Shown here piece after piece: positions 25,335 to 32,495 of a DNA stretch of 64,000 nucleotides. This DNA comes from Streptomyces sp. IMTB 2501 (GTDB lineage Bacteria > Actinomycetota > Actinomycetes > Streptomycetales > Streptomycetaceae). The notes under the pieces were generated by a model that worked only from the letters and a program-made list of their open reading frames with translations, ran no database searches and was not told the origin of the DNA. Where the stretch lies: contig NZ_MQUS01000017.1 of assembly GCF_001953885.1 (NCBI RefSeq), positions 1 through 64,000 on the forward strand, in the 5' to 3' direction. Positions within the stretch are counted from its first letter, which is position 1. The number at the start of each line of letters is the position of its first letter. A program made the translations under genes and the position numbers.

Positions 25335-25373
25335 CCCCCTCCGGGTCCGATGCCCCTCGCGGCCCGGAGGGGG
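25335..25373 (+). terminator. Hairpin after the anchored protein gene
   Basis: CCCCCTCCGGG pairs with CCCGGAGGGGG (11 bp) around a 17-base loop, 42 bases past the stop. Likely terminator or transcript-stabilising element before the sortase gene. Confidence 0.55.
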
Positions 25374-25384
25374 AGGGGGTCCTC

Positions 25385-25472
25385 GGAGGTCCGCCTCCGG
25401 GGCATTCGGGGGTCGCCTCCGGGACATTCGGGGGTCGCCCCCGGAACATCGGGGGTCCGCCTCCGGGAGAGA
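25385..25472. repeat. Four-copy 22-bp tandem repeat upstream of sortase
   Basis: Units of about 22 bases, GGGGGTCGCCTCCGGGACAT with variations, occur four times head to tail, starting near 25385, 25408, 25430 and 25451. Each contains an internal GGxGGTC/GCCTCC palindrome-like core. It fills the leader of the sortase gene up to its start at 25480. Confidence 0.75.
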
Positions 25473-25479
25473 GGTTCGC

Positions 25480-26124
25480 ATGCGCAGGAGCGCGAGACGC
25501 GGCAGGAGCGCCGGGCTCGGCGACACCGCGATAGCCGCGGTCACCGTCGTGGCCCTCGGTTCCGGGGTGTGGCTGCTCGACGGCGGTGCCGGGACCGCTC
25601 CGCCGCAGCCGCCCGCCGCCGAGGGCCGTCCCGATCCGGGCGGCGCGCGCCTCGCGGCCCCCGCCCTCGCCCCCTCCCCGCCCACCCGTATCCGCATCCC
25701 CGCGATCCGGGTGAACGCCCCGCTGATGGGCCTGGCCCTCACCCCCTCCGGCAGCCTGGACGTGCCGCCCACCCGGAACAAGAACCTGGCCGGCTGGTAC
25801 GAGTCCGGCACCCTGCCCGGCGAGACGGGCACCGCGATCGTCGCCGGCCATGTCGACAACGTGGAGGGGCCGGCCGTCTTCTACAGCCTCGGCGCGCTCA
25901 GGCGGGACGCCCGGATCGAGGTGGACCGCAGGGACGGCAGCGTGGCCGTGTTCACCGTGGACGCGGTGGAGGTGTACGCGGCGCGCAACTTCCCCGACGA
26001 GAAGGTCTACGGCGCCGCTGCCCGCCCCGAGCTGCGCGTCATCACCTGCGGCGGCGGCTACTCGAAGTCCACCGGCTACCAGGGCAACGTGGTGGTGTTC
26101 GCACACCTGACCGGCAGCCGCTAG
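25480..26124 (+). CDS. Class F sortase
   Basis: 214 residues: short basic N-terminus, one membrane helix (GLGDTAIAAVTVVALGSGVW), Pro-rich linker, then the sortase barrel. The catalytic His124 is in VAGHVDN and the nucleophile Cys190 in RVITCGGGYSKSTGYQGNVV. The position after Cys where other sortases show their Arg reads YSK here, which I believe is common in this Streptomyces group. Sortases cleave sorting signals and attach proteins to the cell wall; class F enzymes are less well understood. Likely operonic or co-regulated with the 24784 gene. Confidence 0.88.
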   Translation: MRRSARRGRSAGLGDTAIAAVTVVALGSGVWLLDGGAGTAPPQPPAAEGRPDPGGARLAAPALAPSPPTRIRIPAIRVNAPLMGLALTPSGSLDVPPTRNKNLAGWYESGTLPGETGTAIVAGHVDNVEGPAVFYSLGALRRDARIEVDRRDGSVAVFTVDAVEVYAARNFPDEKVYGAAARPELRVITCGGGYSKSTGYQGNVVVFAHLTGSR

Positions 26125-26184
26125 TGCCTGTCGGGGCACTGGCAGACGGCGGCGTGCACACGCCGGCCACGCCGCGGCGCCGGG

Positions 26185-26215
26185 TGGACACCGCGCAGTA
26201 CAAGCTCACTATGCT
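26185..26215 (+). promoter_or_regulatory. Candidate promoter of the conflict locus
   Basis: TGGACA (26185-26190) and TATGCT (26210-26215) are separated by 19 bases and lie 31 bases before the GTG of the Trypco1 gene, which has GAGGGGG as ribosome site. A housekeeping-type promoter, by eye only; the spacer is long. Confidence 0.4.
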
Positions 26216-26246
26216 GTCCGCCAGTTGAGAGCGAGGGGGCGCAGTC

Positions 26247-26573
26247 GTGGCATCGCAGGTCGTGTCGTACGAACTCGACGAGCAGACGATCGTGCAGTTC
26301 GAGATCGAGCCGACGGGCGATTTCCACCAGGTGGGGTCCGAGGAGATCGTGGGCCGAGTCCGCGAGGCAGTGAATCCCGCGGTCGAGGCGGCCCATGCCG
26401 TCCTGCAGCGCGTGACCGCGCTCCGTCCGGCCGAGGTCGCGGTGAAGTTCGGCATCAAGGTCAACGGGACCGCGAACTGGCTGGTCGCCAAGGCCGCGAC
26501 CGAGGCGAACTTCGAGATCACCTTGACCTGGCGTCCGGAAGGCGTCCCGAACGAGGCTGCCGACACGCGGTGA
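26247..26573 (+). CDS. Trypco1-domain protein (trypsin-co-occurring)
   Basis: 108 residues from a GTG. One small domain with a beta-rich start (VSYELDEQTIVQFEIEP), a helix (IVGRVREAVNPAVEAAHAVL) and a beta hairpin (VAVKFGIKVNGTANWLV ... NFEITLTW), matching the trypsin-co-occurring domain 1 family by overall pattern (RPAEVAVKFGIKVNG is characteristic). These proteins are regularly encoded beside trypsin-like proteases in actinobacterial conflict systems; they are thought to be protease partners or substrates, but the biochemistry is unknown. The stop overlaps the GTG start of the downstream giant protein (GTGA), so stoichiometric co-production is expected. Confidence 0.85.
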   Translation: MASQVVSYELDEQTIVQFEIEPTGDFHQVGSEEIVGRVREAVNPAVEAAHAVLQRVTALRPAEVAVKFGIKVNGTANWLVAKAATEANFEITLTWRPEGVPNEAADTR

Positions 26574-29500
26574 ACGCTGCTCCCGGCCACGGCCCTCGTC
26601 CGGGCTCGGATGCCTGGGTGGCCGCCGTTCACACGGACGAACACGACGACAAACCGCTGGGATCCGGTTTTCTCATCGACAGCCGGCGCGTCCTGACGTG
26701 CGCACATGTCGTCTGTCCCCGGTGGGACAAGGGAGAACCCCTGTGGGTGGCGTTCCCGAAGTCCGACCAGCTCATGGACCGCCGGGTCAGGGTCCGGGAG
26801 ATGATCGCGCCCCGGCCGCCGGCGAACCGACGTGTGCAGGACGTTGCGGTCCTGGTACTCGCCGACAGGCTTCCCGACAACACTGCGGCGCGGCTGCGGT
26901 GTCCGGCACCCGGCGCCCTCGTGAGCGAGGCATGGTGGTCGTTCGGCTTCCCCGAGGGGGACATCTTCGGCAACTCCGCCGACGGGTCGGTGGGCGAGTC
27001 CCTGGGATACGGCTGGATCCGCCTGGACACCAGGTCCCGCTACGCCGTGAGACCGGGGTACAGCGGGGCCGCCTTGTGGTCACCCACCTATCAGGCGGTC
27101 GTCGGAATGATCGGTCAGGCCAACGGCGCCACCGGAGACGCCCGCGCGCTCACCCTGCATCATGCTGACCGGTATCTGCCCGACGAGAAGCTGCGTCTGC
27201 TCGCCGAGTGGACGGCGGAAGCCGCCGGAGAGAGCGCCCTGGGGGCCTGGGGATGGACCCTGGAGAGCGATCCCGAGGCAGGTCGGCACTGGAGACCACG
27301 CGCTCGTGGGGTGAGTACGGACGCCGAGCGGGGATTTCGGTTCCGCGGCCGCAGCGCCGCCCTGACCGAGATCGTCACCTGGATGACGGGGGGTGCGGCC
27401 CCGCGCCACGTCCTCGTGGTGACCGGTTCGCCCGGAGTGGGCAAGTCAGCGGTCCTCGGGAGGATCGTCACCTCGGCCGACCCCGGAATCGCGGCATCCC
27501 TGCCTCCCGGGGATGACGCGGTACGTGCTCCGCTCGGCTCTGTGTCGTGCGCCGTCCACGCCAAGGGCAAGACCGCGCTAGAGGTGGCTGAGGAGATCGC
27601 TCGCGCCGCCTCCGCCGCGCTCCCCGAGAAGGCGGATGATCTCGCTCCTGTCTTACGTGTCGCCTTGACCGGGCGGCCGAGCACTCGGCGCACACCGTTC
27701 ACCGTCGTCATTGACGCCCTGGACGAAGCCACCAGTCCGCAGCAGGCCCGTCTCATCGCCACCCGGATCGCGATGCCGCTGGCCGAAACCTGCGCGGACC
27801 TGCACGTAAGGGTCCTGGTAGGGAGCCGCCGGCGAGACGACGCCGGTGACCTGCTCACCTCTTTCGGTGCCGCTGCCTGCATCATCGACCTGGACACCAC
27901 CGAGTACTTCGCCGAGGCCGACCTCGCTGCATACGCGCTGGCCACCTTGCAGTTGATCGGAGACGAACGTCCCGACAACCCCTACAGTGACGAGGCCGTC
28001 GCCCGCCCCGTTGCCCAGCGAATCGCCGAACTGTCCGACGGCAACTTCCTTGTCGCGGGACTGACTTCGCGCACGCACGGTCTGCATGACACGCGAGCGG
28101 TTGCTCCCGCCGGCATCTCGTTCACCCCGACCGTCGCCGAGGCCCTGAACGAATACCTGGCCAGAGTTCCCGGAGTCGAGGGGATCCCTGCCTCCACCCT
28201 GTTCACGGCTCTCGCCTACGCCGAGGCGCCGGGCCTCCCCCTTCCCCTGTGGGCCACAGCCGTCGCGGCTCTTGAAGGCACTGCTCCCACCGAGAATCGG
28301 CTGCAGGTCTTCGCCCGCTCCGCAGCGGCCAACTTCCTTGTCGAGACCAGCCTCAACGAGCAGAACGCCGGCGTGTTCCGCCTGTTTCACCAGGCCCTCA
28401 ACGATGCCCTGCTGCAGACCCGCGTCCAGTCCGGTTCCTCCGCAGCCGACGAACGAGCACTCACCCGTGCTTTCATCGCCCTTGGCCAAGCCGAAGGCTG
28501 GGACCGCGCCCCCGCGTATGTGTTGCGCTCACTGCCCCGCCACGCGTCTCGCGGTGGCGTGATGGACGATCTCCTGACCGACGCGGCGTTCGCGTTGCAC
28601 GCGGACCTCCGGCGCTTCATCCCCGTGGTCGGTCTGGCCCAAGGTGCCGAGATGCGTGACCGCGCCCAGCTCCTGCGCCGTACCCCCTTGGCGATCGATG
28701 CCTCGCCCGCGCAACGCGCCGCTCTCTTCAGCGTGACGGAAGCCCAGGAAGGCCTGGGCCGCACGTACCGCCGCCTGGCCATGGCCAGTGACTACCGAGC
28801 CGAATGGGCGTCCGTCAGCCCACGGGCCGAGGAAGCGATCCTGGAGGGCCACGCCGACGAAGTCCGGGCGGTGTGCAGCGTCAGCCTCGCCGGCCGCACG
28901 CATCTCGCCAGCGCCGGCAACGACGGAACCGTGCGTCTGTGGGATCCGATCAGCACACGTGCAACGCGTGTTCTGAGAACCGGGTTCGGCAGAATCCGGG
29001 CGCTGTGCGGTCTCGTCACCGAAGGCCACACGCTCCTCGCCGCCTCCGCCGATGAGACCGTTCGGCTGTGGGACCTGTCCGGACAGCGCTCCGGCGGCGT
29101 CCTGACAGGCCATGCCGACGCGGTGTTCGCTCTGTGCGCGATCGACGTTCGCGACCGTACGCTGTTGGCCTCCGCCAGCGCCGACACGACGGTCCGGCTG
29201 TGGGACCCCACCACAGGGCGCGCTCTTCATACGCTCGAAGGACACACCGATTGGGTCAACGCGATCTGTTCCGTGCCCGTCGGGGACGGCAGCGTCCTGC
29301 TGGCCTCCGCCTCGGCAGACCACACCGTGCGCCTCTGGGACCCGGCCACAGGGGAGCCGCTGACCACTTTTACGGGCCACCGGGAGGGGGTCGACTCCGT
29401 ATGCGCCCTGCACGTCGGTGACAGGGTGCTCCTCGCCAGCGGTAGTGCGGACCGGACCATCCAGGTGTGGGACCCCATGACCGGGGAGAGCGTGCGCACC

Positions 29501-30643
29501 ATCCGGGGGTCCATGGCCACGGCATACGAGCTGTGTGCCGCGGACGCCGACGGCCGTCCCCTTCTCGTGAGCAGGAGCGACGACGCCATCTGGCTGCTGG
29601 ATCCCTCGACCGGCGAGGCCGTCGCCCCGCTCCCCCCGGGCCACGCCGATGAGATCCATGCCATGTGTGCGCTCACCGTCCATGGCCGCACACTGATTGC
29701 CAGCGGCGGTGACGACCGCACGGTACGGCTGTGGGACCCCGCCAGGACGCGTACCAGCCCTGCCGTCGCGATCCACGCGGTGTGCTCGGTGCGCCTCGAT
29801 GACCATGCGATCCTCGCAAGCGGCGGCGACGACTGCACGGTGCGGCTCTGGGATCCCGCCGGCGGAGAAGCCGTCCGTGCCCTTGCCGGGCACACCGACT
29901 GGGTTCGCGCGCTCTGTTCCTTGGTCGTCGATGGCCGTGTGCTGGTCGCCAGCGGGGGCGACGACGGCATGGCCAGGCTGTGGGACGCGCGGACGGGAGA
30001 CGTCGTCCACGTCCTCACGGGGCACTTCAGAGCCATCTACGCGGTGTGCTCCGTACGGATCGCAGGCCGTACCCTTCTCGCCACCGCGAGCGCGGACCAC
30101 ACGGTGCGGCTCTGGGATCCCGTGCGGGGATCGGCTGTCGGGACCCTGCGGCATGACGACGCGGTCTACACGGCGTGCCCCGTGGACCTCGGTGGCCGTA
30201 CCCTTCTCGCCACCGGCACCGCCGGCGGCGGTGTGCGGTTGTGGGACCCCGTCACGGGCGAGGCGGAGAGGACGTACGCGGAATTCGCCGAGGACATCTA
30301 CGCCATGTGCGCATGGCGGGCGAACGGCCGCACGGTCCTGGCCACATCGGGTGGACACGGCGATGTCACGTTGCGGGACGGGGCCACCGGGAAGGTCGTG
30401 GGCATCCTCGAAGGCCACTCAAGCGCGGTCAACGCCTTGAGCGTCATCGACCTGGGTGGCCGTACGCTCCTGGTCACCGCGAGCAGCGACCGAACAGTAC
30501 GTCTGTGGGACCCGATCGCTCTTGCGGCGGTCATGGAGATCCCGGTACATCACCCAGGACTGGCGGTGACCTGCGTAAGTGGGCACCTGGTCGTCGGACT
30601 CGACCACGGTCTGCAGGCACTCGTGGTGAGCAAGGTGCTCTGA
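26570..30643 (+). CDS. Trypsin - STAND NTPase - 14-blade WD40 conflict protein
   Basis: 1357 residues from GTG 26570. Part 1 (about 1-220) is a trypsin-like serine protease with complete triad: His46 (LTCAHVV), Asp91 (QDVAVLVL), Ser165 (RPGYSGAALW). Part 2 (about 255-560) is a STAND/NACHT-like NTPase: FRGRSAALTEIVTWM, Walker A GSPGVGKS (286-293), Walker B VVIDALDEA (379-387). A helical region follows. Part 3 (about 754-1357) has 14 WD40 repeats (xLxGHxxxVxAxC...LASxSxDxTVRLWD), enough for two seven-blade propellers; the last blade is degenerate. In STAND proteins repeats sense a trigger, the NTPase oligomerises and the effector is released; here the effector would be the protease. Codon 362 is TTA, so expression may need the bldA tRNA. 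Third codon positions show more A/T than neighbours. No signal peptide: cytoplasmic. Confidence 0.92.
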   Translation: MNAAPGHGPRPGSDAWVAAVHTDEHDDKPLGSGFLIDSRRVLTCAHVVCPRWDKGEPLWVAFPKSDQLMDRRVRVREMIAPRPPANRRVQDVAVLVLADRLPDNTAARLRCPAPGALVSEAWWSFGFPEGDIFGNSADGSVGESLGYGWIRLDTRSRYAVRPGYSGAALWSPTYQAVVGMIGQANGATGDARALTLHHADRYLPDEKLRLLAEWTAEAAGESALGAWGWTLESDPEAGRHWRPRARGVSTDAERGFRFRGRSAALTEIVTWMTGGAAPRHVLVVTGSPGVGKSAVLGRIVTSADPGIAASLPPGDDAVRAPLGSVSCAVHAKGKTALEVAEEIARAASAALPEKADDLAPVLRVALTGRPSTRRTPFTVVIDALDEATSPQQARLIATRIAMPLAETCADLHVRVLVGSRRRDDAGDLLTSFGAAACIIDLDTTEYFAEADLAAYALATLQLIGDERPDNPYSDEAVARPVAQRIAELSDGNFLVAGLTSRTHGLHDTRAVAPAGISFTPTVAEALNEYLARVPGVEGIPASTLFTALAYAEAPGLPLPLWATAVAALEGTAPTENRLQVFARSAAANFLVETSLNEQNAGVFRLFHQALNDALLQTRVQSGSSAADERALTRAFIALGQAEGWDRAPAYVLRSLPRHASRGGVMDDLLTDAAFALHADLRRFIPVVGLAQGAEMRDRAQLLRRTPLAIDASPAQRAALFSVTEAQEGLGRTYRRLAMASDYRAEWASVSPRAEEAILEGHADEVRAVCSVSLAGRTHLASAGNDGTVRLWDPISTRATRVLRTGFGRIRALCGLVTEGHTLLAASADETVRLWDLSGQRSGGVLTGHADAVFALCAIDVRDRTLLASASADTTVRLWDPTTGRALHTLEGHTDWVNAICSVPVGDGSVLLASASADHTVRLWDPATGEPLTTFTGHREGVDSVCALHVGDRVLLASGSADRTIQVWDPMTGESVRTIRGSMATAYELCAADADGRPLLVSRSDDAIWLLDPSTGEAVAPLPPGHADEIHAMCALTVHGRTLIASGGDDRTVRLWDPARTRTSPAVAIHAVCSVRLDDHAILASGGDDCTVRLWDPAGGEAVRALAGHTDWVRALCSLVVDGRVLVASGGDDGMARLWDARTGDVVHVLTGHFRAIYAVCSVRIAGRTLLATASADHTVRLWDPVRGSAVGTLRHDDAVYTACPVDLGGRTLLATGTAGGGVRLWDPVTGEAERTYAEFAEDIYAMCAWRANGRTVLATSGGHGDVTLRDGATGKVVGILEGHSSAVNALSVIDLGGRTLLVTASSDRTVRLWDPIALAAVMEIPVHHPGLAVTCVSGHLVVGLDHGLQALVVSKVL

Positions 30644-30681
30644 GGAGACCGCGCGGCTCCACCCCCGGCCGTCTTCTGTAC

Positions 30682-31026
30682 TCAGTGCGCGGGCGCCTCC
30701 CCGCCCAGGACGTGTTCCCTCCCCCACGCCCCCAGCGGCGCCAGCGCCTCGTTCAGCGAGGTGCCACGGCCGGTCAGCGAGTACTCGACGCGCGGCGGCA
30801 GCTCGTCGTACTCCTCGCGGTGCACGATGCCGTCGGCCTCCAGCTCACGCAGCTGCGCGGCGAGGACCTTCTCCGTGACGCCCGGCAGAGCTCTGCGCAA
30901 CTCCCCGAAGCGGTAGGGGCGTTCGTGCAGGGCCCACAGGATGAGCCCCTTCCACTTGCCGCCGATGACGTCCATCGCCGCGTCGATCCCACAGACGTAC
31001 GCCCCGGGTCGTCGTCCCACCGGCAT
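30682..31026 (-). CDS. HxlR-family transcriptional regulator
   Basis: 114 residues from the ATG at 31026 (GGGGGAGA just upstream), a better start than 31080. Winged-helix HxlR pattern: CGIDAAMDVIGGKWKGLILW, then FGELRRALPGVTEKVLAAQL and DGIVHREEYDELPPRVEYSL, ending in LAPLGAWGREH. The single Cys in YVCGID is where redox- or electrophile-sensing members carry their reactive Cys. It is divergent from the dehydrogenase at 31126 with a palindrome between, and so probably controls it and itself. Confidence 0.9.
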   Translation of the reverse strand: MPVGRRPGAYVCGIDAAMDVIGGKWKGLILWALHERPYRFGELRRALPGVTEKVLAAQLRELEADGIVHREEYDELPPRVEYSLTGRGTSLNEALAPLGAWGREHVLGGEAPAH

Positions 31027-31078
31027 GCTCTCCCCCTTCGCGGCCTGCTCCCTTTCATCCAGGTAACCACCCACTTCC

Positions 31079-31090
31079 AAGTAGGTACTT
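31079..31090. promoter_or_regulatory. Likely HxlR operator
   Basis: AAGTAGGTACTT, an inverted repeat AAGTA-GG-TACTT, lies between the divergent HxlR and dehydrogenase genes. The AGTA/TACT halves resemble known HxlR/YodB-type sites. Confidence 0.6.
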
Positions 31091-31125
31091 ACGCAGGGCG
31101 GCCCTCGCGAGCGAGCCTAGCCGTC

Positions 31126-31992
31126 ATGACCGACAACACACCCCTGACCCTGCTCGGCACCGGCGCGATGGGCACCGCGCTCGGCCGGGCCTGGCTGGCC
31201 GCCGGGCACCCCGTGACCGTCTGGAACCGCACCCCCGCGCGCACCGCCGCCCTCACCGCCGAGGGCGCGGTGGCCGCCGGGAGCGCGGCGGAGGCGGTGG
31301 CCGCGAACCGGCTCACCGTCGTCTGCCTGCTGGACGACGCCTCCGTGGGCAGCGCCCTGGCGGACGCCGACCTGACCGGCCGCGACCTGGTCGACCTCAC
31401 CACCGGCACCCCCGCCGACGCCCGGCGCAGGGCCGCGTGGGCCGAGGAGCGCGGCGCCCGCCTCCTGGACGGCGGGATCATGGCCGTACCACCGATGATC
31501 GGCACGCCCGGCGCGTACGTCTTCTACAGCGGCCGGCGGGACCTGTTCGAGGAGTACCGGGCGACGCTCGCCGTGCCGGCCGGCACCCGGTACGTCGGAG
31601 CCGACACCGGCCTCGCCGCACTGCACGACGTGGCGCTGCTGAGCGCCATGTACGGCATGTTCGCGGGCATCACGCAGGCCTTCGCGCTGGTGCGCGGGGC
31701 GACGGCCGTGGCACCGAAGGAGTTCGCGGACCTGCTGGTGCCGTGGCTCGACACGATGGCCGGTACGGCCCACCGTACGGCCGAGCGGCTGGCGAGCGGC
31801 GACTACACCGGCGAAGTCGTCTCCTCCCTGGCGATGCAGGTCGCCGGCACCGGAACCCTGCTGCGTACAGCCGAGGAGCAGGGGGTGAGCACCGAGCTGC
31901 TCACCCCGTTCCTGGACCTGATGGCCCGGCGCCTCGCGGACGGGCACGGCGCGGAGGACACCGCGGGGCTGGTCGATCTCCTGCGCCGCTGA
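31126..31992 (+). CDS. NAD(P)-binding 6-phosphogluconate-dehydrogenase-like reductase
   Basis: 288 residues. N-terminal Rossmann motif LLGTGAMGTALGRAWLAAGH with NRTPART at the cofactor specificity loop (Arg suggests NADPH), VDLTTGTPADARR, then LLDGGIMAVPPMIGTPGAYV, and a helical C-terminal domain beginning GLAALHDVALLSAMYGMFAG. This pattern fits the beta-hydroxyacid dehydrogenase/imine reductase superfamily; GIMAVPPMIG and HDVALLSAMYG are close to the imine-reductase-like group. The substrate is unknown. Regulated in all likelihood by the divergent HxlR protein. Confidence 0.87.
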   Translation: MTDNTPLTLLGTGAMGTALGRAWLAAGHPVTVWNRTPARTAALTAEGAVAAGSAAEAVAANRLTVVCLLDDASVGSALADADLTGRDLVDLTTGTPADARRRAAWAEERGARLLDGGIMAVPPMIGTPGAYVFYSGRRDLFEEYRATLAVPAGTRYVGADTGLAALHDVALLSAMYGMFAGITQAFALVRGATAVAPKEFADLLVPWLDTMAGTAHRTAERLASGDYTGEVVSSLAMQVAGTGTLLRTAEEQGVSTELLTPFLDLMARRLADGHGAEDTAGLVDLLRR

Positions 31993-32434
31993 GCCTGCCA
32001 CTGCTGGTACGCCGGCTTCACCACCCGTGCGAAGACGACCGTCAGCAGGACGACCCGGACACCGCCGGTTTCCAGAGGGCTTTGACGATCTCCGCGGTGG
32101 CAGAGGCAAAGGCGGTGGCCAGGCCGAGGGGAGCAGCGCGGTGAGCGCTGCACCAGGAAGGTCCCGGTGCCGGCGGGGCCGCGCCGAAGGCCGGGCGCGG
32201 GATCACGAAGACGGCGAGCGCGGCAAGCCCGATGCGCACGGCCGGCGACGGCGACGGCCTTGCCGGTGCCGAGCGCCCGCGCGGCCGGGGTGGCCGACGG
32301 CAGCCCGGGCAGCGTGCCGGCAGAGGCAGCAGCCCGCCCCCGCCGCCGGGCAGGATCGCGGCCCTGACCTCACAGCTCCCCCCGGCGCACACACGGGACC
32401 CTCACACCCCCGGCCCGCCCCCGCTGAGGGCAGC
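31993..32434. other. Gene-free stretch before the nitrite reductase operon
   Basis: About 440 bases with no frame I can support on either strand. The open frames here are short, low-complexity (Arg/Pro/Gly-rich) and lack ribosome sites. On the minus strand, fragments such as IGLAALAVFVIPRPAFGA and VRVVLLTVVFARVVKPAYQQ sit in different frames; this might be a decayed small membrane protein gene, but I recognise no family. Confidence 0.5.
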
Positions 32435-32472
32435 GTTCCTCACGGGAAACAGACGTGATGCGACCGGGTAAC
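32435..32472 (+). promoter_or_regulatory. GlnR-type nitrogen regulator box
   Basis: GTTCC-n6-GAAAC-n6-GATGC-n6-GTAAC, four 5-base elements at exact 11-base spacing, matching the a-site/b-site pattern (gTnAC-n6-GaAAC, repeated) known for GlnR in Streptomyces. It lies 24 bases before the start of the first gene of the nitrite reductase operon. Confidence 0.75.
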
Positions 32473-32495
32473 GTCCACGCCGCACGCTCAAGGGC

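Noticed and set aside
25385..25472. Tandem repeats considered as a CRISPR array
   Set aside because: Units follow each other with no spacers, and no cas genes are present. The same holds for 46785-46904.
28529..30418. Long minus-strand open frame (629 codons) opposite the WD40 region
   Set aside because: It is the mirror of the repeated WD40 coding sequence: repetitive, no ribosome site, no known domains, while the plus strand has clear WD40 repeats.
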